From an uncultured Saprospiraceae bacterium (GTDB taxonomy: Bacteria; Bacteroidota; Bacteroidia; Chitinophagales; Saprospiraceae), in assembly GCA_905480605.1 (NCBI GenBank), contig CAJQRD010000072.1, forward strand, positions 1-64,000: a DNA stretch of 64,000 nt, read 5' to 3'. Below the pieces are notes generated by a model that saw only the letters and a list, made by a program, of their open reading frames with translations, had not been told where the DNA came from and did not search any database. How positions within the stretch are numbered: position 1 is the first letter of the stretch; every line of letters starts with the position of its first letter. Of this stretch, positions 56,188 through 64,000 are shown one piece after another. A program made the translations under genes and the position numbers.

Positions 56188-56802
56188 CTATACCGACATT
56201 GAATTATTGTACTCAGTTCTGCTGTGAATAGAACGCCCGAGGGTCAATTCATCTGCGTATTCAAGTTCCCCACCAAATGAAACACCTCTGGCAATGGTTG
56301 AAATTGAAACTGCATTGTCTATTAATTTTGAAACGTAATAGATCGTTGTATCTCCTTCAATTGTCGGACTTATCGCCATGATAAGTTCATCAATTTCCTG
56401 ATTTTTGAGTCGATCCACTAAGCTGTAAATATTCAAATCTTCTGGGCCAATACCTTCAAGTGGAGAAATAACACCACCCAAAATATGGTAAACACCACTA
56501 AACTGCATGGTATTTTCAATAGCCATCACATCTTTTACAGATTCAACAACGCATATGATCTTTTTATTTCTCGCAGGATCAAAGCAAATATTACAAATAT
56601 TGGTATCTGAGTAATTATGGCATTTTTCACAAACTTTCAGTTCATTTTGCAGAGCTTCAATCGCATCAATTAACCTTTTTTTCTTCTCTCCTTTGTTATC
56701 GGCCAAATGCAAAACCAGTCTTAAAGCTGATTTTTTACCGATACTAGGTAGGGCACTCATTGCTTCTACTGCCTTTTCAAGCGTTTTTGATGAAAATTTC
56801 AT
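56188..56802 (-). CDS. recR: Recombination protein RecR
   Basis: A 204-aa RecF-pathway repair protein that helps load RecA at single-strand gaps. It has an N-terminal helix-hairpin-helix (LPSIGKKSALRLVLHL), a zinc finger with C58, C61, C70 and C73, and a TOPRIM domain containing VVESVKDVMAIENT. The Walker-like C-terminus includes GGELEYADELTLGRSI. Length and motifs are normal. Confidence 0.96.
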   Translation of the reverse strand: MKFSSKTLEKAVEAMSALPSIGKKSALRLVLHLADNKGEKKKRLIDAIEALQNELKVCEKCHNYSDTNICNICFDPARNKKIICVVESVKDVMAIENTMQFSGVYHILGGVISPLEGIGPEDLNIYSLVDRLKNQEIDELIMAISPTIEGDTTIYYVSKLIDNAVSISTIARGVSFGGELEYADELTLGRSIHSRTEYNNSMSV

Positions 56803-56962
56803 GAGCCAAAAATAGGAAATTGGTACTTAATACTTTGAATTAACTCCTATCTTATTATACTAATTGTTAATATAATGCCATTTAAAGGGAAATATTGATA
56901 ATAAATCTCATTTAAATACCCAACTTAGCAGTAAATAGACTGATAATTTTAACAAAGCGCAT

Positions 56963-56970
56963 TACATTTG
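56963..56970 (+). promoter_or_regulatory. Candidate -7 box of pdhC
   Basis: TACATTTG matches TAnnTTTG, 19 nt upstream of the ATG. No clear -33 box is visible. Confidence 0.4.
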
Positions 56971-56989
56971 TGACTTACAAAAAATTGAT

Positions 56990-58273
56990 ATGGCTGAAGT
57001 AATTAGAATGCCGAGATTAAGTGATACGATGGAAGAAGGAAATATCGTAGGCTGGCAGAAAAAAGTAGGAGATAACGTTGCACCTGGAGATATCCTTGCA
57101 GAAGTTGAAACAGATAAAGCCACCATGGAACTTGAGAGTTTCAATGATGGTGTATTATTATATATTGGAGTTGAACAAGGACCAGTTGCTGTGGAAGGAG
57201 TGATTGCAATAATCGGAAATGCCGGAGAGGATATTTCTGAACTATTGAAACAAGTAGCCAATGAAAATGGTGGAGGTAGTTCTAACGGCTCACCAGAAGC
57301 TCCTGCTCAAGAAGTAAAAGCTGAACCTATCAAAGCTCCTAGTCCTGCACCAAGTCCGAAAGCTACCCCGGCACCAGTTGCAGCGCCGATATCAAGTGAT
57401 GGCAGATTAAAAGCATCTCCTTTAGCTAAGAAGATGGCTGAAGATAGTGGTATTGATTTGGCACGAATTAGCGGATCAGGAGAAAGTGGAAGAATTATAA
57501 AAAGAGACATTGATGATGCTATTAAAAATGGGGTTCCTTCTACAAGTAACGGATCTGCATCTCCAATAGCACTTCAATCAAATTTAAATGAAGATCTGTA
57601 TGGCGACAAACCTCTTTCTCAAATGAGAAAAGTAATTGCCAAAAGGTTAGGCCAAAGTAAATTTACTGCACCACATTTCTATTTGACTATAGAGATCAAT
57701 ATGGGCAATGCTATAGCTGCGAGAAAAGTTATAAATGAAGACGCTGAAGTAAGAATATCGTTTAATGATATGGTTGTTAAAGCCAGTGCAGCATCATTGA
57801 GAAAACATCCAGCTATAAATTCTTCTTGGTATGATGATAAAATCACTTATCATAGAGATATCAACATAGGTGTAGCCGTAGCTATAGACGAAGGACTAAT
57901 GGTTCCAGTGGTGAGAAACTGTGATCTTAAATCTATGACTATGATCAAAAGTGAAATAAAAGTATTGGCTGGAAAAGCAAGAGATAGAAAACTTTCTCCT
58001 GATGAAATGTCAGGCAATACATTTACGATAAGTAATCTTGGAATGTTTGACATTGAAGAATTTACTGCAATTATCAATCCACCTGATGCTTGTATTTTAG
58101 CAGTTGGTTCAATCGTTGAAAAACCAATTGTTAAAGACAGTCAAATCGTTGTTGGAAATATGATGAAAGTTACATTGTCTTGTGATCACAGAGTTGTAGA
58201 CGGTGCTAAAGGAGCTGCTTTCTTACAAACCTTGAAAGCATTCTTAGAGAATCCAGTAAAATTATTGGCTTAA
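56990..58273 (+). CDS. pdhC: Pyruvate dehydrogenase complex E2, dihydrolipoamide acetyltransferase
   Basis: A 427-aa E2 subunit that transfers acetyl groups to CoA. A single N-terminal lipoyl domain carries the lipoylated lysine K43 in ETDKATMEL. A Pro/Ala-rich linker, the E3/E1-binding domain (about 139-176; KASPLAKKMAEDSGIDLARI) and the catalytic domain follow, ending in the H-x3-D-G motif (H400, D404, G405). No E1 gene is adjacent. In flavobacteria pdh genes lie near porU/porV and gldJ, which agrees with murF and gldJ downstream here. A related 2-oxoacid complex cannot be fully excluded. The terminator is at 58305-58343. Confidence 0.93.
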   Translation: MAEVIRMPRLSDTMEEGNIVGWQKKVGDNVAPGDILAEVETDKATMELESFNDGVLLYIGVEQGPVAVEGVIAIIGNAGEDISELLKQVANENGGGSSNGSPEAPAQEVKAEPIKAPSPAPSPKATPAPVAAPISSDGRLKASPLAKKMAEDSGIDLARISGSGESGRIIKRDIDDAIKNGVPSTSNGSASPIALQSNLNEDLYGDKPLSQMRKVIAKRLGQSKFTAPHFYLTIEINMGNAIAARKVINEDAEVRISFNDMVVKASAASLRKHPAINSSWYDDKITYHRDINIGVAVAIDEGLMVPVVRNCDLKSMTMIKSEIKVLAGKARDRKLSPDEMSGNTFTISNLGMFDIEEFTAIINPPDACILAVGSIVEKPIVKDSQIVVGNMMKVTLSCDHRVVDGAKGAAFLQTLKAFLENPVKLLA

Positions 58274-58304
58274 ATTCTAAGAAGCAAAATTGTAATAAAA
58301 TAAA

Positions 58305-58343
58305 ACGAGTAGTGGGCAATGTCGGCTACTCGTATTTTTTTTT
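58305..58343 (+). terminator. Terminator of pdhC
   Basis: An 8-bp stem ACGAGTAG/CTACTCGT with a 13-nt loop and a nine-T run one base after the stem, 31 nt past the stop codon. Confidence 0.85.
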
Positions 58344-58462
58344 AAATGTTCATCTCAAAAAAAAGCATTCCCTCCTATATCTCTCTTATAAAAAAAGAGG
58401 AAGAATATTACATCTCCCTCTTTCAATTATTATTCTACCTTTTCGGAGTTTCCTTTTTTATT

Positions 58463-61213
58463 CTAGTAACCTGAAGTTTTATTTCCTTTGTAAAAATCTG
58501 GTTTAGCAGCACCTGATTGAATGGCTCTGTTAGCCCCCTCTGGAGCAATCATATCAAAATCGTTGATTTCACACGTTCTAAATTCTACACGTCTATTCAT
58601 AAAGTGATGTGCTTCTGACCTAGGTAACAACACCATTGGATTTTCTTCACCACCGTACATCAACTTAATTCTACTTCGATCGATTTTATAAGTATCAGTC
58701 AAGTAATCAACAGCTGCTTTAGCTCTTAAATATGACAACACTTTGTTGTAATCATTAGTACTTCTTGTATCTGTATGACCTTGAGCAACAACACAAACAT
58801 CAGGGCATTTTTTCATTACCTGAGCAACATTGTGCAAGTGACTGTAGTATTCTCGTTTTATTTTAGACTTGTTTAAATCGTAGTGAATCATTGGTAAGAA
58901 CCAATCACCACATCCTGAAGTCACAATGTTACCACCAGATCCATATGTAGAATTGGATCCAGGGCTTCCACCTGGGTTATTTCTAGCATTTGCATAACCT
59001 CCTCCTTTGCCATATTTTGGTGAAGGAGTATTAGATGTTTTAAAAATTTCAGTCCTATAATTATTAAGAGTAGTATTTATTGATGCAGGTATAAATCCGC
59101 TTTCAATTACATCATTACCAGAAGTAACAATCTCACCTTTATCATTTACAGGTACTTTAGTTTTACTTGTAGTGCCATCAGACTCTCTAACCGTTTTGAT
59201 AGCTTCGTCGCTCGCTACAAAATTACCATCACTATCAACTGGAAGTGTCAAAACATAACCAGTTCCGTCTGCATTAACAACAGTTTTGCTAGCATCTTTT
59301 GCAGCCACAAAATTTCCTTTACTGTCTACAGGTAAGGTTACAACGTACCCAGATCCATCATCATTAAGAAATGTTTTTGTAGCTCCTCTTGTAGCCTTAA
59401 AGTCACCGTTAGAATCAACAGGTAGTGTTACAACATATTGTGATCCATCGGAATCAGTCACAACTTTATTCGCTTTATCTGATGGCAAAAATTCTCCATT
59501 TGCATCCACTGGAGAAGTTAGAATATATGCATCACCATTTCTTTGTGTACCAGTTCTAATAGCTCTATCTGTAGCCACAAAATTACCTTCTTCATCTACT
59601 GGAAGAACTACATCGTATGTAAAACCGTCAGGTTTCGTAACAACTTTAGTTGCTCTATCTGTTTCAATAATATTTCCAACATTGTCAGTCGGGATTGTTA
59701 CGACGTAAGATAAACCGTCAGAACTTTCTCCTTCTATAGTTTTAGTTGGGCCAGTATAATCATCAGATCCAACACCGCCGTTGGTGAATACATAAGCATA
59801 AGAAGTTTTGAATTTCTCCAACCTAATATCCATTAATTTATCAATATCTTCTTCTTTTATGAATCCGTCATCACATTGTGCGATCCCGTATTCATCAATT
59901 TGACATCCTGGTCTTGAGAATGGTTCTCTATCTTCGCAATCTGCAATTCCATCACCGTCACTATCAAGTAAAATACCTCTTGTATCAACAGGACAATCTT
60001 CAGGAGTATCCAATTCTTGATCTATAATATCTATAACACCATCATTATCTTCATCCACCAAGTCAATTTGTGTTTGATTTTTAGCAATAGCCAAGTCATT
60101 GAAAGCTTGATCTAAAGGATTAACCCAATACAATGGCTCAGTTACTTTTTTAAAGTTTCCAATATTGATGCCTATTCTTACATTGGTGTAATGTCCAACA
60201 TCAAGATTGTTGGATTGATCTGCAGACGTTCTAAACTTTAAGCCGTCTAGATAATCATTATCAGAAATAAATACTTGATGTTCTATTCCTATATTAATTC
60301 TCTTGTTTATTTTTCTAGAGAAACCAACCATTGGAATAAAAATAATTTGTACATTCAGATCATCACCAATACGAAATATTCCATCTTTTTGAAAGCCTTT
60401 AGTTTCGTAAGTACCATCATATATGTCCCTCAACTTTCCTTCAATTTCTGATCTTCCAGCTGAAGAATTAAACTTATCTCTTGTCCATCCAACTTGGTTT
60501 ATAATGTTTTCATAAGGAGCATTATCAGCACCTAATAGATCAAGCATAGCTTCGTGTGTATCTACGCCGACCCCTACACCCATATAAATATTCCACTTAT
60601 TACGCTCTTTGTGAAATAGTAGATTTCCAATATTAAGGATAGCTGATATATCCGCAGAAATATATCTTGTTTCATATGAAGGAAACCATACACCAGGGCC
60701 ACCTGTATTTGGGTCATAGGCAGTAAATACATTTTCAACCAATCCACCACCAATTCCATTAGCATTTTCAACATTTCGATGAAAAGCAGGTTCCTTTTTA
60801 ATTCCACGTGTCATTCCATAAAAGACTGAACCTCGTAAAGAAAGCACATAATTAAATGCTTTTCTTAAGTGTAATCCAACACCCCAGCCACCAGGAATAT
60901 CCCTATTGATATCACCATCTATTAGAAAATGTCCAAAGTGCAATCCAAATTCCCATGAATGCTTAGGTTTAGATGAGTATTTATAATCACCCATTCGCCA
61001 GCTTTTATTTTGCTCTTCATCGACAGTCATTTCATCTGTGATATGTGGAGTTGTCCACGTATCATAAATCTCTTCCTCTTCTTCTTCCAAAATTAATTCT
61101 GGATCTCCAGATTCTGGATTCTCTTGGCAAAAGAGTATCAGAGGGCACAGGCAAAGTAAAAATGCCAAAATTCTCAACTTTGAGACCATAAGGCTTAAAT
61201 TGTAGTTATACAT
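58463..61213 (-). CDS. OmpA-family outer-membrane protein with internal 30-aa repeats
   Basis: A 916-aa protein. A signal peptide (about 1-30; an alternative start is M9) and a Glu-rich stretch (41-48) precede a barrel-like N-terminal region (about 85-355). Thrombospondin-3-like calcium loops follow (DEDNDGVIDIID, DSDGDGIADCED; about 387-428). Residues about 502-700 are six tandem 30-aa repeats with the core YVVTLPVDSNGNF plus a degenerate seventh. After a Gly/Asn-rich linker, the OmpA peptidoglycan-binding domain spans about 770-885 (YDLNKSKIKREYYSHLHNVA, GHTDTRSTNDYNKVLSYLRA, NRRVEF). It probably ties the outer membrane to the wall, with the repeats as a spacer or interaction stalk. It stands alone between pdhC and the gldJ-murF region. 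Confidence 0.88.
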   Translation of the reverse strand: MYNYNLSLMVSKLRILAFLLCLCPLILFCQENPESGDPELILEEEEEEIYDTWTTPHITDEMTVDEEQNKSWRMGDYKYSSKPKHSWEFGLHFGHFLIDGDINRDIPGGWGVGLHLRKAFNYVLSLRGSVFYGMTRGIKKEPAFHRNVENANGIGGGLVENVFTAYDPNTGGPGVWFPSYETRYISADISAILNIGNLLFHKERNKWNIYMGVGVGVDTHEAMLDLLGADNAPYENIINQVGWTRDKFNSSAGRSEIEGKLRDIYDGTYETKGFQKDGIFRIGDDLNVQIIFIPMVGFSRKINKRINIGIEHQVFISDNDYLDGLKFRTSADQSNNLDVGHYTNVRIGINIGNFKKVTEPLYWVNPLDQAFNDLAIAKNQTQIDLVDEDNDGVIDIIDQELDTPEDCPVDTRGILLDSDGDGIADCEDREPFSRPGCQIDEYGIAQCDDGFIKEEDIDKLMDIRLEKFKTSYAYVFTNGGVGSDDYTGPTKTIEGESSDGLSYVVTIPTDNVGNIIETDRATKVVTKPDGFTYDVVLPVDEEGNFVATDRAIRTGTQRNGDAYILTSPVDANGEFLPSDKANKVVTDSDGSQYVVTLPVDSNGDFKATRGATKTFLNDDGSGYVVTLPVDSKGNFVAAKDASKTVVNADGTGYVLTLPVDSDGNFVASDEAIKTVRESDGTTSKTKVPVNDKGEIVTSGNDVIESGFIPASINTTLNNYRTEIFKTSNTPSPKYGKGGGYANARNNPGGSPGSNSTYGSGGNIVTSGCGDWFLPMIHYDLNKSKIKREYYSHLHNVAQVMKKCPDVCVVAQGHTDTRSTNDYNKVLSYLRAKAAVDYLTDTYKIDRSRIKLMYGGEENPMVLLPRSEAHHFMNRRVEFRTCEINDFDMIAPEGANRAIQSGAAKPDFYKGNKTSGY
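59114..59710 (-). repeat. 90-bp coding tandem repeats in the OmpA-like gene
   Basis: Six 30-codon units plus a partial one. Each encodes a (Y)VVTLPVD-x2-GNF-x4-A-K-V-x3-DG core. The units differ enough at DNA level that slippage is not recent, except units 4-6, which are closest to each other. Confidence 0.8.
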
Positions 61214-61341
61214 ATATATATTTCTCTATATACCTTGCTAAAACTCAAGGAAACAATACATCTTGAGATAACTATTGTAAAATTAATAAAATATATTATA
61301 AAAAATTGCAATATTTAAACTATTTATTTTCAGGATAATAG

Positions 61342-61349
61342 TATTTTTG
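61342..61349 (+). promoter_or_regulatory. Candidate -7 box of the arginase-like gene
   Basis: TATTTTTG matches TAnnTTTG, 25 nt upstream of the ATG at 61375. Confidence 0.4.
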
Positions 61350-61374
61350 CGTAACACACTTAAATCTATTATCG

Positions 61375-62325
61375 ATGAATATTACGTGGTATGACAAAAA
61401 CAATGACATTTATAGTCCAGAAGTGGCGCCAAATTGTCAATTCCTTAAAAAGTTGATTTCATTTGATGCAGACGCTGTTCAAAACGTCATTAATATCATT
61501 TTTAGTGAGCAAAAATTCTTGGATATTTTCATGAAAAACGCCCAAGGAATGAGTAATGTCTTTGATAAACTTAATATCCGAATTGGCTTAGTAAACAAGT
61601 CAGATCAAACTGAGTATATTGAAAGTACTACGGTAGATTCAAGTGTCATTTTTATAGGAAATGACGACGATGAGAATAAGTATTTATCCATCTTCAACAA
61701 TAGAGCTTGTATCGTCTCAAATAGCTGTCATTCAAGTATTTCAACAATTGGATACCAAAGACACCTTTCAAATGAAGTCAATACAAATTCAATTTCTTTA
61801 AGTGAATTAAGAGAGGATTTTAGTGCCGCTGAATCTAAAATGAGAGCAGTAAGGTCAATCTTCTTTAAGAAAAGTGCAGTTAAAAAGCAAGACAGTTATT
61901 CTCAAAGATCTAGAATTACAGGTATCGACATCTACGAATGTTGTCAATTAATTAGATATGCAGGTTTATCCTCAGAACTTGATTTCTTCTTTATTAATGC
62001 TGAAGAGGAATCGGGAAATGAAAATATTTGGGATTTTATCACCACATCGATTTGGTATTATTTAGAAGGAAAAACACATAAAAACATTGATGATAAAGCA
62101 GAAAACAAGAAAATTTATCTTGTAGATTGCGAATTTTTCGATGATGCTATAGTTTTTATTAAATCTGAAATAACAAACCGTTGGTGGTTCAAACACCCAA
62201 TATCAGAAATGCAAGTGCCTTGTTCAGAAAATGACTATAATTCCCTAAGAGTTGGTCAAATCCCTGATTTAATGTCTGCTCAATTGTTTGTTGAAGGTGA
62301 AACAATCGCTGTAAAAGGAAGCTAG
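61375..62325 (+). CDS. Degenerate arginase/formimidoylglutamase-family protein
   Basis: A 316-aa protein whose C-terminal two thirds align by eye with Bacteroidota arginase-superfamily proteins annotated as formimidoylglutamase: IGYQRH, SLSELREDFSAAESKMRAVR, IYECCQLIRYAGLSSELDFF, TTSIWYYLEGK, FIKSEITNRWWFKHP, VPCSENDYNSL and IPDLM. The metal-binding motifs of active members (GGxHx, DxHxD, SxDxD) are not seen. Where a family member has S-F-D-x-D/N, this one reads VRSIFFKKSAVKK. It is also shorter than the ~385 aa I expect. I infer a metal-free pseudoenzyme of unknown role. It is convergent with murF. Confidence 0.65.
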   Translation: MNITWYDKNNDIYSPEVAPNCQFLKKLISFDADAVQNVINIIFSEQKFLDIFMKNAQGMSNVFDKLNIRIGLVNKSDQTEYIESTTVDSSVIFIGNDDDENKYLSIFNNRACIVSNSCHSSISTIGYQRHLSNEVNTNSISLSELREDFSAAESKMRAVRSIFFKKSAVKKQDSYSQRSRITGIDIYECCQLIRYAGLSSELDFFFINAEEESGNENIWDFITTSIWYYLEGKTHKNIDDKAENKKIYLVDCEFFDDAIVFIKSEITNRWWFKHPISEMQVPCSENDYNSLRVGQIPDLMSAQLFVEGETIAVKGS

Positions 62326-62354
62326 GATTTCAAGAGCATCACATCAAAATTAAT

Positions 62355-63644
62355 CTATCCTATAAAACACTGATCGATCAATCGCTCAAGTTGAATTGAC
62401 CGAGATGCTTTTAATAGTACAATAGAGTGATCTAATATGTCTTTCGATTCTTTGATATGCTTGATCAATGAGTCAACATTTTCGAAAGACGTTACTGAGT
62501 TATTTTCAATCTTCGAAAAAATTTCTCCAACTATATAGATTTGATGCCATGAAAGCGTCGAGGTGATGTCTAATACCTCTTCATGAAACTCAATCTCGTC
62601 TTTACCCAATTCTTTCATATCACCCAAAATCAAAACCTTTTTCAGATTAGTTTTAATTTTACCGAAACTTTGAATACTCAGTTTCATACTACTTGGATTG
62701 GCATTGTAAGCATCCATTAAAAATGTCGTAGTCCCAATTTTCTTAATTTGAGATCTATTCATTTCAGGAATATACTCTTCTATCGCCATAAGAATCATCG
62801 AAGCCGGAACATCAAACTTTCTTCCAATCGCAAAAGCTGCTTGAATATTTGTTGCATTGTAAATTCCATACAATAAAGAATTATACTCTTCTAGCTCTTT
62901 ATAAGTCAACTTCAAACTTAAACCATTGTCCTCAATCACCAAATCCTTACAGGGATACTTTGTAGAATCAATTTTTGGAGGAAGGTTCTCAGAAAGCACA
63001 TTGTCTTCACCATTGTAAAACACAGCCCCACCATTTTTCTCTATGAACCTGTACAACTCCGTTTTTGTCTGTATTACACCTTCAAATGACCCAAAACCCT
63101 CAATATGAGCATAGCCAATATTCGTTATTAGTCCATAATTTGGAAATGCTATTTTACATAATTCATCAATATCTCCGATATGGTTAGCACCCATTTCGAT
63201 AATCATGATTTCTGTATCTAATGGTGCAGCCAATAAAGTCAATGGAACACCTAAGTGATTGTTGTAATTACCTTTTGTTGCGTGTACCTTATACTTTTGG
63301 CTAAGTGCGGCTTGGACTAACTCCTTGGTTGTTGTTTTTCCATTCGAGCCAGTAATGGCAATTACTGGAATACTGAATCGTTGCCTGTGATATGTAGATA
63401 ATTCTTGCAAACAATTCAATACGTTTTCAACAAGAATAGTCTTTTCATTTATATAAAAATTATTATTATCAATGACTGCATAAACGTTTTCTTTTGCGAT
63501 AAGGCTCTCAACATATTGATGCCCATCAACGCGCTCCCCTTTCAATGCAAAAAAAAGTTTGTCAGACTTAATCAATCTAGAATCGATTTCGACTCCACTT
63601 GATTTCAAATAAAGATTATATAAATCTGCAGTAGACATTTTCAT
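62355..63644 (-). CDS. murF: UDP-MurNAc-tripeptide--D-Ala-D-Ala ligase
   Basis: MurF adds D-Ala-D-Ala to the peptidoglycan precursor in the cytoplasm. The 429-aa protein has the Mur ligase P-loop GSNGKTTT (99-106), EMGANHIGDI, TNIGYAHIEGFGS and the C-terminal domain motif LMDAYNANPSSMK, LILGDMKELG. It lies downstream of gldJ on the same strand, separated by a terminator. The pairing of gldJ and murF is seen in other Bacteroidota. Confidence 0.96.
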   Translation of the reverse strand: MKMSTADLYNLYLKSSGVEIDSRLIKSDKLFFALKGERVDGHQYVESLIAKENVYAVIDNNNFYINEKTILVENVLNCLQELSTYHRQRFSIPVIAITGSNGKTTTKELVQAALSQKYKVHATKGNYNNHLGVPLTLLAAPLDTEIMIIEMGANHIGDIDELCKIAFPNYGLITNIGYAHIEGFGSFEGVIQTKTELYRFIEKNGGAVFYNGEDNVLSENLPPKIDSTKYPCKDLVIEDNGLSLKLTYKELEEYNSLLYGIYNATNIQAAFAIGRKFDVPASMILMAIEEYIPEMNRSQIKKIGTTTFLMDAYNANPSSMKLSIQSFGKIKTNLKKVLILGDMKELGKDEIEFHEEVLDITSTLSWHQIYIVGEIFSKIENNSVTSFENVDSLIKHIKESKDILDHSIVLLKASRSIQLERLIDQCFIG

Positions 63645-63660
63645 AGTTACAAATATTACA

Positions 63661-63696
63661 AAAAAAAGGCTTTTGTCTTAGTGACAAAAGCCTTTT
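63661..63696. terminator. Terminator of gldJ
   Basis: A perfect 14-bp inverted repeat AAAAGGCTTTTGTC/GACAAAAGCCTTTT with a 5-nt loop and A/T ends, 20 nt past the gldJ stop. It separates gldJ from murF, so murF needs its own promoter or read-through. Confidence 0.85.
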
Positions 63697-63716
63697 AATA
63701 TTCCTTTTAAATACAA

Positions 63717-64000
63717 TTATTTGTATCTGCGTTTAATTTTTCTTCCTTTTTCTTGAAATTGGATACCTCCCATGTCTTCATTACCAGTTTCACCTCCAAC
63801 TCTGATCATAGCGCATCTAAATCCAATTTTGCTACTTGACTTGTCTTGGTCTTTATATCTTCTTGTTCCAGGAGATAACCAATACATTCTATCAGCCCAT
63901 GATCCACCTTTGATAACTCTTGCTTTATCGCTGATCAAAGTGTAATCACCAAACTCATACTTTACAAATTCTTCTTTATCTCCATCATCGAAGTTTCTTA
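63717..64000 (-). CDS. gldJ: Gliding motility/T9SS lipoprotein GldJ, C-terminal end
   Basis: The last 94 codons of a gene that continues past the right edge. The frame is open to the window end (…KYEFGDYTLISDKARV). The sequence RVIKGGSWADRMYWLSPGTR, then IGFRCAMIRVG, is the C-terminus of the formylglycine-generating-enzyme-like fold of GldJ/GldK lipoproteins. A basic tail (QEKGRKIKRRYK) follows. GldJ is needed for gliding and for stable GldK in flavobacteria. I prefer GldJ to the paralog GldK because of murF next door and the SPGTRRY segment. Confidence 0.8.
   Translation of the reverse strand, partial: RNFDDGDKEEFVKYEFGDYTLISDKARVIKGGSWADRMYWLSPGTRRYKDQDKSSSKIGFRCAMIRVGGETGNEDMGGIQFQEKGRKIKRRYK

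Noticed and set aside
59114-59710. Regular 90-bp spacing as a CRISPR-like array
   Set aside because: The whole stretch is an open reading frame encoding 30-aa protein repeats, with no conserved short repeat and unique spacers at DNA level.

Overview
The window is an AT-rich chromosomal segment of a free-living, respiring member of the Bacteroidota. A saprospirian (Saprospirales-like) relative is my best guess. The evidence is two giant proteins with type IX secretion (T9SS) sorting domains (one type B, one type A), a gldJ end next to murF, alternative complex III (act) genes, a full six-gene Na+-translocating NQR operon, LytTR and FG-GAP/LVIVD proteins, and TAnnTTTG promoter boxes. I found no rRNA, tRNA, CRISPR array, IS element or prophage; the gene set looks like ordinary vertical chromosome.

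Layout. 1-2.4 kb: start of actB, actA and thyA (minus). 2.6-5.4 kb: a tight plus operon of an AGCS Na+/amino-acid symporter, folK and a deoxynucleoside kinase. 5.6-8.1 kb: LytTR regulator and lysS (minus). 8.3-13.8 kb: 1843-aa type B T9SS protein, followed by heptamer repeats and a decayed gene remnant. 14.6-16.5 kb: parE interrupted by one in-frame TAG. 16.6-18.7 kb: SEC-C and DUF1761 proteins. 19.1-23.9 kb: five-gene envelope operon built around an ECF sigma factor. 24.0-25.5 kb: queE and a lipoprotein. 25.6-31.8 kb: nqrFEDCBA (minus). 32.4-36.1 kb: a metallophosphatase/Omp85-barrel fusion with a kinase-like middle part. 36.3-41.5 kb: 1747-aa type A T9SS protein. 41.9-46.9 kb: DUF3667, gatB, MerR and porin. 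47.1-50.7 kb: LOG-family protein, REC-AAA+ regulator and M20 amidohydrolase. 50.9-56.8 kb: FG-GAP/UnbV lipoprotein overlapping a GT2 fusion, and recR. 57.0-64.0 kb: pdhC, an OmpA-like protein with 30-aa repeats, an arginase-family pseudoenzyme, murF and the gldJ 3' end.

How it fits together. NQR feeds quinol to ACIII and builds a sodium gradient that the symporter can use. The two respiratory operons also share an almost identical 21-bp palindrome upstream of their promoters, which suggests one common regulator. The T9SS proteins, surface lipoproteins and OmpA protein form the cell-surface machinery that goes with gldJ.

Most interesting points: the palindrome shared by act and nqr; the phosphatase/kinase-like/Omp85 fusion; the sigma factor operon whose sigma partner joins an inner-membrane anchor to an outer-membrane-type barrel; a 29-bp palindromic repeat present at 5.5 kb and 49.4 kb; the amber codon in parE; and the gene fossil at 14 kb. 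All functional calls come from reading motifs by eye; no database search was possible.
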